Of a stretch of 64,000 nt of DNA, positions 46,600-55,650 are shown in pieces. Location of the stretch: positions 1,240,001-1,304,000 of the forward strand of contig CP064999.1 in the NCBI GenBank assembly GCA_016700115.1, written 5' to 3'. A model generated the notes under the pieces. The model worked only from the letters and a program-made list of their open reading frames with translations. It searched no databases and was not told the DNA's origin. The stretch comes from Sphingobacteriales bacterium. Its GTDB lineage: Bacteria > Bacteroidota > Bacteroidia > Chitinophagales > UBA2359. Numbering within the stretch: position 1 is the stretch's first letter; each line of letters begins with the position of its first letter. Position numbers and translations under genes: made by a program.

Positions 46600-48738
46600 T
46601 TACCCGTTTGTAACCATCTCAAAAAAATCATCTTCCGTCAAAACGGTAATGGTATTGATTTTTCGGGCTTTGTCGAGTTTCGAACCCGGATCGCTGCCCA
46701 CTACCAGATAGTTCAGGTTTTTGCTGACCGATCCTAAAATCGTGCCTCCGTATTGCTCGACCAATTTTTCGGCCTGACTTCTTTTATACCGTTGCAGTGA
46801 GCCGGTAAACAAAAAGGTTTTACCGCTAAAAATCCCTCCCTGAACAGGCATGTCTTCTTCGCTTTTTCGGATGTTCACTCCTAATTCTTCCAAAGATGCA
46901 ATCATCTTCCGGTTTTTGGGTTCGCTGAAAAAACTGACCACATTTTGCGCCACTTTCGGGCCGATATCGGGCAATTGTAAAAGCTGTTCAACGGTATAAT
47001 GTTGCAGGTCGGTGAGTGATTGGATGGATTTTACCAAGGTTTGGGCGGTCGTGTTTCCCACTTCGCGAATACCCAAACCTACAATCAGTTGTGCCAAGGG
47101 ACGGCTTTTTGATGCTTCAACACTGATCATCAGGTTTTCTACCGATTTTTGTCCCCAACCCTCCATCAGCCCGATTTTATCATAAGGAAGCCGGTAAATG
47201 TCTTCTATAGACTGGATATAGCCGAGGTTAAAAAACAAACGTACAATTTTATCGCCCAACCCTCTGATGTCCATCGCATCTTTTGAAACAAAATGAATGA
47301 TGCGCTCTTCTACCTGTGCCGGACAGTCGGCATTAACACATCGCCAAACACTTTCGTCGTTCGATTTTACCAAAACACTTCCACAAGAAGGGCAGTTGTC
47401 AGGAAAAACAATAGGCTGCTCCTGACCGGTGCGTTCATTGACCAAAGCCTCGACAATATAGGGAATAACATCACCTGCACGTTCAATCAAAACTTTGTCG
47501 CCGATACGGATGTCTTTTTCTACTATAAAATCCTGATTGTGAAGCGAAGCATTCGAAATATTAGCACCCGAAAGATTGACCGTTTGCAGTTTGGCAACAG
47601 GGGTAATTGCGCCGGTTCTTCCAACCTGAAACTCGACCCGTTCAAGAATCGTGGTTGCCTGTCTTGCGTCAAACTTAAAAGCTATAGCCCAACGGGGGTG
47701 GTGTGAGGTTGCTCCGCAAACATCCTGTAATTGAAGGTCGTTGACCTTAACCACCAACCCGTCTATTTCATAGGGGAACTCTTTGCGGTGCTGCATCCAG
47801 TTTTGACAGTAGGCAATCACTTCGTCAATGTTTTTGCAGATATGCACGCTTTCATCGCGGGTTTTCAAGGGTGTTTTAAAGCCGAGGTCATACATGATGC
47901 TCATACTTTCGGTATGTGTTTGCAGGGTTCGGATGGTAATGTCATTTCCATGAGCATCATAAGCAACCCCCAACTGAAACACAAAGGCTTCCAGTTTGCG
48001 TTCCCCTATTTTGGAGGCATCCTTTAGCCTCAACGCTCCTGCCGCCGAATTGCGAGGACTTGAAAGCAGCGTTTCCCCTTTTTCAAGACGGAGCGCATTG
48101 ATTTGTTCAAATTTGTTTTTGTCAATCACTACTTCTCCCCTGACCTCTGCCCGGGCGATTCCAAAAGCTGAAAAGGCTGCTTTGAGCGGAATTGTCGGTA
48201 TGGTTTTTACATTGTTGGTAATTTCTTCTCCTTCCACCCCGTTTCCCCTTGTTGCGCCGCGCACCAAAAAATCGTTTTCATAAATCAGGGTAATGCTCGA
48301 ACCGTCAAACTTCGGCTCAACCGAATAGACAATATCAGGTCTTTCGGTGAGTTTTTTTACCGCAATATCCCAATTGATTAAATCTGCAGGGGCATAAGCT
48401 TTATCTAACGAAAGCATTGGCACTAAATGAGTAACCGTCTGAAATTCGTCACTTAAACCCCTTGCCACTCTCTGTGTGGGAGAATCCGGCGTTTGAAGAG
48501 CGGGGAACTGTTGTTCGAGAGTTTTGAGCAAATCGAACAAAAAATCGTAGTCCACATCCGGAATGACCTGTGCCGACTGAACGTAATATTGCCAGTCGTA
48601 ATAGTTAATAGCCGTTTTTAATTGCCCTGAAAGTTCGGCAGCTTCCTTTTCTTTTAGTTCAAACAGGTTGCTGCGCCTGATGCTCAGCAATTGGCCGGTC
48701 AGTTGTTTGATATTTTCGGATTGTTCCTGTGTGTACAT
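46600..48738 (-). CDS. ligA: NAD-dependent DNA ligase LigA
   Basis: This enzyme seals nicks in DNA using NAD+. The 712 residues have all the usual parts: an N-terminal Ia-like domain (YYDWQYYVQSAQVIPDVDYD), adenylation site Lys143 in EPKFDGSS, a nucleotidyltransferase motif RGATRGNGVEGEEIT, an OB fold, a four-Cys zinc finger (CPSCG, then CVNADCPAQ), helix-hairpin-helix repeats (IRGLGDKIVRLFF, LPDIGPKVAQNVVSF) and a BRCT domain at the C-terminus (GKTFLFTGSLQRYKRSQAE). It is slightly longer than the usual 670. FDGSS in place of the commoner (I/L)DGLA marks a less common LigA variant. Confidence 0.95.
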   Translation of the reverse strand: MYTQEQSENIKQLTGQLLSIRRSNLFELKEKEAAELSGQLKTAINYYDWQYYVQSAQVIPDVDYDFLFDLLKTLEQQFPALQTPDSPTQRVARGLSDEFQTVTHLVPMLSLDKAYAPADLINWDIAVKKLTERPDIVYSVEPKFDGSSITLIYENDFLVRGATRGNGVEGEEITNNVKTIPTIPLKAAFSAFGIARAEVRGEVVIDKNKFEQINALRLEKGETLLSSPRNSAAGALRLKDASKIGERKLEAFVFQLGVAYDAHGNDITIRTLQTHTESMSIMYDLGFKTPLKTRDESVHICKNIDEVIAYCQNWMQHRKEFPYEIDGLVVKVNDLQLQDVCGATSHHPRWAIAFKFDARQATTILERVEFQVGRTGAITPVAKLQTVNLSGANISNASLHNQDFIVEKDIRIGDKVLIERAGDVIPYIVEALVNERTGQEQPIVFPDNCPSCGSVLVKSNDESVWRCVNADCPAQVEERIIHFVSKDAMDIRGLGDKIVRLFFNLGYIQSIEDIYRLPYDKIGLMEGWGQKSVENLMISVEASKSRPLAQLIVGLGIREVGNTTAQTLVKSIQSLTDLQHYTVEQLLQLPDIGPKVAQNVVSFFSEPKNRKMIASLEELGVNIRKSEEDMPVQGGIFSGKTFLFTGSLQRYKRSQAEKLVEQYGGTILGSVSKNLNYLVVGSDPGSKLDKARKINTITVLTEDDFFEMVTNG

Positions 48739-48918
48739 GACTATGGTTTTTGTTGGAATATATTTTGGTGATTAATAAAACCGTTCAGGCAATACAAGGG
48801 TATATCGTTTGAAAATTAATGTTTAACCCTCAAAAAGGGACAGAAACCTTGCCCTTAACTGACCTAAATTGTTAAATCGTTTATGCAAAATCGAGTTCAG
48901 GTTTTGCCTGAAACCGCA

Positions 48919-50481
48919 TTACCCTTTATATTCTCCAAAAACAGTGCGCAACGAATCGGCGATTTCACCAAGGGTGGCATGACATTCAACAGCAGCAATT
49001 ACTGCCGGCATCAGGTTGATATTTTCCTTTCCACACCGCACAACTTCGTCTAAAGCCAGCTTCACTTCATCTGCGTTTCTGTTTGATTTAAGCTCCCTTA
49101 AACGTTCGGTCTGAATGGTTCGTATGGAATCATCCACCTTAAACAGTTGATTTTGGTGTGGTTCTTCCATTGTAAACTGATTGACCCCTACGATAATTTT
49201 TTCGTGGCTTTCTATGTCTTTTTGATATTGATAAGCCGCTTTTGCAATTTCCTCCTGCATATAGCCCTGTTCGATGGCCACCACCGAGCCGCCCATGACA
49301 TCAATTTTTTCGATGTATTTCCATGCGGCCGCTTCTATCTGATTGGTCAGGTGTTCGATAAAAAAAGAACCGGCCATTGGGTCAACCGTATCGGTAACCC
49401 CGCTTTCATAGGCGATGACTTGTTGTGTTCTAAGTGCTATCCGGGCAGCTTCTTCGGTGGGCAATGACAAGGCCTCGTCATATCCGTTGGTATGTAACGA
49501 CTGCGTGCCGCCCAAAACCGAGGCCAACGCCTGTAAAGTTACGCGGCTGATATTAACCAAAGGTTGTTGGGCTGTTAAGGTAGATCCCCCCGTTTGAGTA
49601 TGAAACCGCATCATTTGTGCCTGTGGTGAAGTTGCACCGAGTTGTTTGGTAATCTGTGCCCACATTCTCCGGGCTGCTCTGAATTTGGCGATTTCCTCAA
49701 AAAAATTGTTATGTGCATTAAAAAAGAACGACAACCGTTTTGAAAACACATCAATATTCAACCCTACATCCAGGGCCGCTTTCAGATAGGCTTTTCCGTT
49801 GGCAAGGGTAAAGGCTAATTCCTGAGCTGCGGTTGATCCTGCTTCGCGAATATGGTAGCCCGAAATGGAAATGGTGTTCCATTTTGGCAACTCTTTGCTG
49901 CAATAGGCAAAAATATCGGTAATGATGCGCATACTCTGCCGGGGCGGGTAAATATAGGTGCCTCTTGCCGCATATTCTTTCAGGATGTCGTTTTGAATGG
50001 TTCCGTTAAGTTGAGTCAAATCAGCCCCTTGTTTTTTGGCAAGGGTAATATAAAGCGCCAGCAAAATATACGCAGTGGCATTGATGGTCATAGAGGTTGA
50101 AATGTCCTGCAACTTGATTCCGTCAAACAAGGCTTCTATATCTCTGATAGAATCGATAGCTACCCCAACTTTTCCAACTTCACCTTCTGCAAAGGGGTGG
50201 TCTGAATCATACCCTATTTGCGTCGGCAGGTCAAAAGCAACCGACAATCCGGTGGTTCCCTGTGATAAAAGATAGCGATATCGCCGGTTGGATTCCTCGG
50301 CTGTCGAAAAACCGGCATATTGCCGCATTGTCCAGAGCCTGCTCCGGTACATACCCTCGTGAACGCCGCGGGTAAAAGGAAACTCGCCCGGATTTTCGGT
50401 TGTAAATCCTTCGGGCAACGACTGATAAACCCGTTGGATAGGGATGCCGGAATCTGTCTCAAACTTTTGTTTTCGTTCCAT
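48919..50481 (-). CDS. Methylmalonyl-CoA mutase large-subunit type protein without B12-binding domain
   Basis: The family catalyses B12-dependent carbon-skeleton rearrangement of acyl-CoA, here probably (R)-methylmalonyl-CoA and succinyl-CoA. The 520 residues cover only the TIM-barrel catalytic domain: FTRGVHEGMYRSRLWTMRQY, GYDSDHP with Tyr91, YPPRQSMRIITD with Arg185, GYHIREAGSTAAQE with His210, FNAHNNFFEEIAKFRAARR, and QTGGSTLTAQQPLVNI. Tyr91 and Arg185 lie where methylmalonyl-CoA mutases hold the substrate carboxylate, but this was compared by memory only. The C-terminal cobalamin domain (about 130 residues) is absent, so a separate small subunit must exist elsewhere; it is not in this window. 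Confidence 0.9.
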   Translation of the reverse strand: MERKQKFETDSGIPIQRVYQSLPEGFTTENPGEFPFTRGVHEGMYRSRLWTMRQYAGFSTAEESNRRYRYLLSQGTTGLSVAFDLPTQIGYDSDHPFAEGEVGKVGVAIDSIRDIEALFDGIKLQDISTSMTINATAYILLALYITLAKKQGADLTQLNGTIQNDILKEYAARGTYIYPPRQSMRIITDIFAYCSKELPKWNTISISGYHIREAGSTAAQELAFTLANGKAYLKAALDVGLNIDVFSKRLSFFFNAHNNFFEEIAKFRAARRMWAQITKQLGATSPQAQMMRFHTQTGGSTLTAQQPLVNISRVTLQALASVLGGTQSLHTNGYDEALSLPTEEAARIALRTQQVIAYESGVTDTVDPMAGSFFIEHLTNQIEAAAWKYIEKIDVMGGSVVAIEQGYMQEEIAKAAYQYQKDIESHEKIIVGVNQFTMEEPHQNQLFKVDDSIRTIQTERLRELKSNRNADEVKLALDEVVRCGKENINLMPAVIAAVECHATLGEIADSLRTVFGEYKG

Positions 50482-50595
50482 ATCGTTTCAAGGATGTGGG
50501 ATAATAGTTAATCGTTCATAGAGAGTGTGGAGTGAGTAAGCCCAAATTTGATTGCTGCGGGCAACCAACAATTCAAAAGTCCTCCATCTATATTT

Positions 50596-51147
50596 TTATA
50601 CGTTAAACAACAATTTGACCTCATCATTGAGTTGGTCAAGCGCTTTTTGGGAAGGCAGCTGTCCTTCGGAAAGAAAATAGCGAAGAAATGCAAGGCTGAG
50701 GTCGTTGCCCGATGCTTCGGTGGGTAATTTGGAAGCAATCTGATTGATGATGCTGATCAGTTCTTCAACTGATGCCCTGACCATTGTCCAAAGTTCGGAA
50801 GACACATAAATCTGTTGGGTCAGGTTGTGTTCAAATTCGGCACGAATGGTAGTTATGAGTGCCATTTGCATTTCGGGAGCAGCCATATTGTCTTCTCTTG
50901 TCCGCATAATCAGGGCTTGAGGGTGCATCCGTTCTAAAAACAAAGCAATCCGCTCATACGCCTGAAACCGCAGTGGCAACATTTCCTGAGCCCTTTTGGT
51001 ATTGAGTTGCATCCGCTGTGCAGCAACATCCAACTGCTTAACTTTCAAGGTATTGTCCAGCATATTTGACAGAAGCAACCAGGATGTTATGAGTACGATA
51101 ACCGCAGGTATCGAAAACTTTAACAGTTCTAAAATAAATTCAATCAT
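50596..51147 (-). CDS. Membrane-anchored helical protein of unknown function
   Basis: The 183 residues begin with one transmembrane helix (LKFSIPAVIVLITSWLLLSN) and continue as mostly helical, charged sequence (VAAQRMQLNTKRAQEMLPLR, AYERIALFLERMHPQALIM). It is 114 bases upstream of the mutase gene on the same strand, so both may be co-transcribed. I recall similar small proteins next to this mutase in other Bacteroidota but cannot name a family with confidence. No function is assigned. Confidence 0.7.
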   Translation of the reverse strand: MIEFILELLKFSIPAVIVLITSWLLLSNMLDNTLKVKQLDVAAQRMQLNTKRAQEMLPLRFQAYERIALFLERMHPQALIMRTREDNMAAPEMQMALITTIRAEFEHNLTQQIYVSSELWTMVRASVEELISIINQIASKLPTEASGNDLSLAFLRYFLSEGQLPSQKALDQLNDEVKLLFNV

Positions 51148-51341
51148 TCCGTTTCGGGGTTTGTTGGATAAGGCAAATTGACAGAATCAAAAAATGCCCT
51201 CAAAAATAGGTAAAATTTCCGTATTTTATAAGGGCATTCCTTACCGTATGTTTTTATTCATCTAACCGGCTTTACTATAACCGAAAGGCTTTAAAGGAAC
51301 AAAAGTCGCGAATTTATTATCCGGATTTTTCTTGCATAAAA

Positions 51342-52127
51342 TTAGTCAATATGGACTTCTCCCTTTTTAAAACTCATATTGCCGTCCGAGTCAATCGCAG
51401 ACATCGTTAAAATATAATGACCGGAAGCCGCATTTGAAGGAATCAAGATTTGTGCATTGTTCATATCCCAGGTGGTATCGTTATTTCCGGGAAGTTCGAA
51501 GGTCATTTCGTAAATCGGTTCCGATTCTGTCGTTTTTCCATGGCCATGCTCTTCTTCTTCTCCCAACTCGATTTTGACACTGACCAAATCGTCATTGTCT
51601 GTTATTGTGCCGGTTAATGTTAATACCTCCCCTTTTACCGCTTCCATCTCCTGACTGAAATCGGGAGAAACAACTTCAATCATCGCCTGACCCGTATTGG
51701 TCAGAATAAGATCCAATTCTACAAAATCGCTTTCATTGCCTTTTGCATCAATAGCCGTAAGCACACAATGATAGGGTCCTGCCGTCGCATTTTCAGGTAC
51801 AGCAATGCTTTGTGTTTCCTGAGCCATCGTTCCGGATATAGAATAGACCTGTTGATATGAAAACATGGTGTAGTCTTCAGTTTTACCGTGAGCATGTCCG
51901 TCAAAGGCATCATGTATGTCTATCTTGAACTGCTGAAGCCCTTCATTGTCGGTAAAAGTTGCAGTAATTACCATTTCGGTTCCTGCACCTATTTCTATAT
52001 TTTCATCCAACCCGTTAATCTTAGAACCGGAAATTTCAGGCGCTTCCGTATCCTGATCTTTGGTACAGGAAACTGCTACGATGCTTAATATGCCCAATAA
52101 AACCAAAAAAGAAAACATTTTTTTCAT
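51342..52127 (-). CDS. DUF4625-type lipoprotein with His-rich motifs
   Basis: Starting at 52127 gives a lipoprotein signal (FLVLLGILSIVAVSC, Cys21); a longer frame to 52295 runs through the operator and promoter and is rejected. Two beta-sandwich repeats follow (TATFTDNEGLQQFKIDIHD and TGTITDNDDLVSVKIELGE). Each carries a cluster of histidines: HDAFDGHAHGK and EEEEHGHGK, which look like metal-binding sites. DUF4625 proteins of Bacteroidota are lipoproteins of unknown role. Two inverted repeats of Fur/Zur type overlap the promoter, so I infer control by metal availability and a role in metal handling at the cell envelope. Confidence 0.82.
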   Translation of the reverse strand: MKKMFSFLVLLGILSIVAVSCTKDQDTEAPEISGSKINGLDENIEIGAGTEMVITATFTDNEGLQQFKIDIHDAFDGHAHGKTEDYTMFSYQQVYSISGTMAQETQSIAVPENATAGPYHCVLTAIDAKGNESDFVELDLILTNTGQAMIEVVSPDFSQEMEAVKGEVLTLTGTITDNDDLVSVKIELGEEEEHGHGKTTESEPIYEMTFELPGNNDTTWDMNNAQILIPSNAASGHYILTMSAIDSDGNMSFKKGEVHID

Positions 52128-52145
52128 GATGAAACAAGATTTATT

Positions 52146-52160
52146 TGCAATAATGTTGCA
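52146..52160. promoter_or_regulatory. Proximal Fur/Zur-like operator at the DUF4625 promoter
   Basis: TGCAATAATGTTGCA: a 6-3-6 inverted repeat with one mismatch, overlapping the -7 element and likely start site of the minus-strand promoter. It belongs with the perfect copy at 52185. Regulator identity is inferred from shape only. Confidence 0.55.
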
Positions 52161-52189
52161 AAAATAAATGCCTGCATTTAAAAGTGCAA
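52159..52189 (-). promoter_or_regulatory. Promoter of the DUF4625 lipoprotein gene
   Basis: On the minus strand, TTG (52189-52187), 20 bases, then TATTTTTG (52166-52159), a full TAnnTTTG match. Transcription would start near 52152, about 25 bases before the ATG. Confidence 0.7.
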
Positions 52190-52199
52190 CTTTGTTGCA
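52185..52199. promoter_or_regulatory. Distal Fur/Zur-like operator, perfect inverted repeat
   Basis: TGCAACTTTGTTGCA: perfect 6-bp arms around TTT, overlapping the -33 element. With the copy at 52146, both core promoter elements are covered, the usual layout for repression. Confidence 0.65.
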
Positions 52200-52223
52200 A
52201 AAAAAATTTTTGAGGCTAATTTC

Positions 52224-52317
52224 AGAACACCCTATTTGAAAGATGAAAGGCAGTAGGAAACATTCTCTTGAAAATATCCAATAACTCGCCATCACTCACC
52301 TCCTAATATTTTGCTAC
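52224..52317. repeat. 94-bp direct repeat, left copy
   Basis: Similar to 56165-56258 at roughly 80 percent by eye, in register over its whole length (common words AGAACACC, ATTTGAAAGATG, TCACCTC). On the minus strand both read DGELL-D/E-I-x-K-x-MF and HLSN-x-VF, so they probably derive from one gene end. Confidence 0.65.
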
Positions 52318-52376
52318 ATTCTACTTTTTAATATATATTTATATATTCTGTCCAAAGACCAAAAGAAAGTTCCTTG

Positions 52377-52391
52377 TGCAAAATAGTTGCA
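52377..52391. promoter_or_regulatory. Third Fur-like inverted repeat
   Basis: TGCAAAATAGTTGCA resembles the operators at 52146 and 52185 (one arm mismatch) and extends to GTGCAA-N5-TTGCAC. A diverged relative of the surrounding sequence occurs at about 53777-53805. No gene start is close on either strand. Confidence 0.3.
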
Positions 52392-52509
52392 CGTTTTATA
52401 ACGATAATGGATATTTGTCAATTGGTGGTTGGTTTGGGGGACACAAACTACGGCAAAATGAGCGAGCTGTTGAAGATGATGACGGTGATGAAAGGGGAAT
52501 TAGGTAAAA

Positions 52510-52860
52510 TCAAAGCTCCAAAGTGTCCAAAAGAACAGAAAGTATTTTCAACATGTTTTTGTTATCCAGCTTTGCTCGTTTGCTTAGAATTCTGTCAAAG
52601 GAAATTGCTCTGATTTGATGACATAAAGCATAACTGTCGGCAGTAAGTCCCGCAGTTCCTTTGTCGAATTTCACAATCGTGTATAAACTATATTTTGGTT
52701 TTTTAGTTGTCATCGGAACAACTACTGCCAAGCCAAGATTGTTGAATGATTTTATGATTATACAAGGTCTTTCCCAACCTTGTTCGTGTCCTTTAATTTC
52801 TTTGGGTGGTTCCCCAAGGTTTACATTTACAATTTCGCCTTTAAAAAAATTCTGCTTCAT
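52510..52860 (-). CDS. PemK/MazF-family toxin-like protein
   Basis: A 116-residue protein with the family pattern: FKGEIVNVNLGEP near the start, GWERPCIIIKS with the conserved Arg-Pro, LGLAVVVPMTTK, and LCHQIRAISFDRI. MazF-type enzymes cut single-stranded RNA and stop growth until the antitoxin blocks them. The start codon overlaps the stop of the upstream gene by one base (TGATG), so the two are translationally coupled. An antitoxin encoded first is the usual order. The length matches standard MazF (about 110-120). Confidence 0.88.
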   Translation of the reverse strand: MKQNFFKGEIVNVNLGEPPKEIKGHEQGWERPCIIIKSFNNLGLAVVVPMTTKKPKYSLYTIVKFDKGTAGLTADSYALCHQIRAISFDRILSKRAKLDNKNMLKILSVLLDTLEL

Positions 52861-53621
52861 CAGTCTAAAAAATTGGAAGCGAAATCGTCCAAGCCCAAAT
52901 CAGCTAACTGTTTTTGTTCTTTGATAAAGCTATTGTCAAAAGATTCTGTTGAAAAAGATGGTATTGAGGAACGGGACTTTAAAATTCCCAACTCTGTTGC
53001 TATGGCAATATATTCTTGTGCAGCATCAGCAACCAAAAATGCTAACTCGTTTATTGTCTTATCCGAAACCTTCAGGTTGTCATCACCAATAATGTCTGCC
53101 GCAAGCATGACAAACTCTATGTGTAATGAAGTGTTTGTTAAATGGACAAATTTTTGCACAGTTTCATCGTCAGGAATTGCAATGGACAGCGAAGCAATAA
53201 ATTGCTCATAAGTTATTTCCGGGAGTTGTGTTAGTGTGTCGTTAGTGGTTTCGTTAGTTCTAATAACTGCTTCAGCAACTCGTTGATTGCAACGCAAAGC
53301 GAACAATAAATTCTCGGTCAGAACTTCCATTTTTTTATTGGTCTTCAAATCTTCAATTTGAGGGACAATATCTTTCAATATTTCCAAATAATTAAAGTTT
53401 GTACCGGTGGCTAACCATTTAATTGCTTTTATCCTTAGATTGAAAACTTGACTTAACATAGGAACAAATCGTCCCTGCACTTTTTTACCTGAAGTAATAA
53501 GCGTTTTTATATCGTTTGAAAGCCTGTTCAATTCCTCTTTTAAGGAACTTTCCAGTTGAGGATAAAGGTTGTTCCTCAACTGATAACAGATTATATCATA
53601 ATTTTTGGCAGCCGCTATCAC
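52860..53621 (-). CDS. Unusually long putative antitoxin partner of the MazF-like toxin
   Basis: The 253 residues are predicted mostly helical (LKEELNRLSNDIKTLI, KKMEVLTENLLFALRCNQR, ELAFLVADAAQEYIAIATEL) with no DNA-binding motif that I recognise. The C-terminal tail KEQKQLADLGLDDFASNFLD is acidic with spaced hydrophobics, like the MazE tails that fill the MazF active site. It lies directly upstream and overlaps the toxin gene by one base. Typical MazE proteins have about 80-100 residues, so the size is odd. Antitoxin function is an inference from position and tail. Confidence 0.55.
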   Translation of the reverse strand: MIAAAKNYDIICYQLRNNLYPQLESSLKEELNRLSNDIKTLITSGKKVQGRFVPMLSQVFNLRIKAIKWLATGTNFNYLEILKDIVPQIEDLKTNKKMEVLTENLLFALRCNQRVAEAVIRTNETTNDTLTQLPEITYEQFIASLSIAIPDDETVQKFVHLTNTSLHIEFVMLAADIIGDDNLKVSDKTINELAFLVADAAQEYIAIATELGILKSRSSIPSFSTESFDNSFIKEQKQLADLGLDDFASNFLD

Positions 53622-54281
53622 TTGTCAATTGGTTAAGGATATTTGTCGTTGATTCTATCTGGCATAACATTTAGCCTAAAAATATCTATATATCTCAAGG
53701 GGCAGGATTTTGCTTCACTTAGTTTGTAGTCGAGGGCTTGCTACAAAGTTATGAGTTCTTTACAAGAAGAACGATCCTTGTTCAAAAAATGTTGCGCATT
53801 TATAATAATTAGACTTTAGACAGACATCTCCTGAAACAGTTATCTGTCGTTAAGGATTTGATTATTATGTATTACTATTGGCGAGCATATTTTAACCTGC
53901 AGCCATATTTTTTGCTATTAATTCTGCTATTCTGAGCACTTTCCGCCATTATTTTTTTGACATTTTGGCTTCCTTCAATTCTGCCATTACCTCGTATGTT
54001 TGCCCGATAGATGCAAAGTAGTGCTTTTTAAGATAGAAGTGCTATTATGTGTGGGTTAAGCTCGGAAAGAGGAGAGGCATTATTACCTTGATAATCAAAC
54101 ACAAAGATATATCGCAAATAAGAATTCCCCCCTCTTTCTTTTTATACCTGTTCAGAAGACCGAATAGTATTTTGAGATATCGATCATCTAAAGGATGAAA
54201 AAGCATAATCTCGGATAGAAATGCGAGGATGGTTGGAGTGAGGTATTAGGTAGTTTAACCCATTTTTTTTCACTTTAAATC
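53622..54281. other. 660-base spacer before the IS110 transposase
   Basis: No open frame with a plausible composition. It includes a sequence near 53777 related to that at 52371 (CTTGT-CAAAA-GTTGC-TTATAA pattern). Otherwise I see nothing. Confidence 0.4.
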
Positions 54282-55391
54282 TTGCATAAGATGAAGAAAA
54301 AAGGAACTGAGAACTTGGGTGCTAAAAGAATAGTGCCACAAAAAGAAGTTATTGGCATAGATGTATCTTCTAAGAGCCATTCGGTTCGTATTGGATACAA
54401 ACTGCCTATAGAGGAAACGGTACATATTGGAGAGGAAAAGACCTTTGCCAATGATGATCAGGGTCATGAAGCCTTGTTAGCGTATGTTACTAAATTCACC
54501 CACCCAGACTGTACTAACCGTGTTTTTGTGATGGAAGCTACGGGCATTTACCATGAGGATCTGGCTTATTATTTGGACAAGTCAGGAGCTTTTGTAACTG
54601 TTGTATTGCCCAGTAGAGCGATGGCATACAAAAAATCGGAAAATGTATTGTCAAAAACCGATGGTATAGATGCCCGCTTACTTGTTAAAATGGGCTTGAG
54701 AAGACCTTAGCCCGTTGGGAGCCGCCATCAGCAGAGGTGTACGAACTCAAACAACTTTGCAGAGAACATGGTCGGTTAATAGCGGATAAAACAGTCGTGA
54801 AAAATCGTACACATGCCATGCTAAGGTCTTCCATGCCCTCTAAATCAACGCTTGGACGAAATCAAGAGTCTGTCAATCTCCTACAAAAACAGATAGAGGC
54901 GGTAGAAAAAGAAATGGCACTATTGGTTAGTAAACACAAGCCATTGTTAGAGGCAGTTAAGCGTGCCGTCAGCATTCCAGGGTATTGGGCGCATCACGGC
55001 TACGATTGTGCTGGCTGAAACTAATTTGTTTAAGAATTTTAACAATGCCAAGCAAGTTACCAAGTACACAGGACTTGATATAGTACAAAGAGAGTCCGGC
55101 ACTTTTAAAGGCAAACAACGCATCTCAAAGCACGGAAATAGTTTTTTGAGAGCAAGACTCTATATGCCGGCACTATCAGCAGTAAGGTATAATATGCCGA
55201 TCAAAGACTTGTTTGACCGAATAACTGACAAGAGTGGCATAAAAATGAAAGGCATCACGGCTGCAAGCAGGAAACTGCTCTGTTTAATGTGTTCCATGGA
55301 AAAAAACAAAAAAGATTTTGATAGTCATTACCATCAAAAACGGGTAGAAGCTACTACTGCCAAATCGAATAAGCTTGCACATTGCCTGTAA
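54282..55391 (+). pseudogene. IS110-family transposase, broken by two one-base indels
   Basis: Three overlapping frames together give one IS110-type protein: DEDD-type N-terminus (KEVIGIDVSSKSHSVRI, VFVMEATGIYHEDLAYYL, LSKTDGIDARLLVKMG), a middle (RWEPPSAEVYELKQLCREHG, KNRTHAMLRSS) and a transposase_20 part (IPG-GIGRITATIVLAETNLF, KQVTKYTGLDIVQRESG, ISKHGNSFLRARLYM). A missing G in the GGG at 54692-54694 shifts the frame, and an extra G in the GGG at 54980-54982 shifts it back. About 96 codons lie between. IS110 elements have no long terminal repeats, and none is seen. Either decay or sequencing error in G runs explains it. Confidence 0.85.
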
Positions 55392-55650
55392 AAAAGAAAA
55401 CAGTGCAAGTTCTAAAAATGCAAATACGTTTGCATAATAATAACGCTATCTAAAATTACCAACGGGTAAACAGATTTAGCGTATATATTGTAAGTGTTCA
55501 TACAAAACAAAAGTAGCAAGAGAATTAACTCTTGCTACACAGGATAGCTATGTCCTAAACGAATAGTCACAACTTCCAACAGCAAAATTAAAACTTTTTT
55601 AAAAAATCCTAAAAAAATTTATCAATTCCCTTTGAAACTAACATAGTATC
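55392..55650. other. Spacer after the transposase
   Basis: Nothing recognisable; likely contains the right end of the IS110 element, which cannot be placed from sequence alone. Confidence 0.3.

Noticed and set aside
51342..52295. 317-codon version of the DUF4625 gene
   Set aside because: The extra N-terminal part would run through the promoter and both operators; the start at 52127 gives a proper lipoprotein signal.
52374..52613. 79-codon plus-strand frame
   Set aside because: Its second half is antisense to the MazF-like gene and its first half has no recognisable features.
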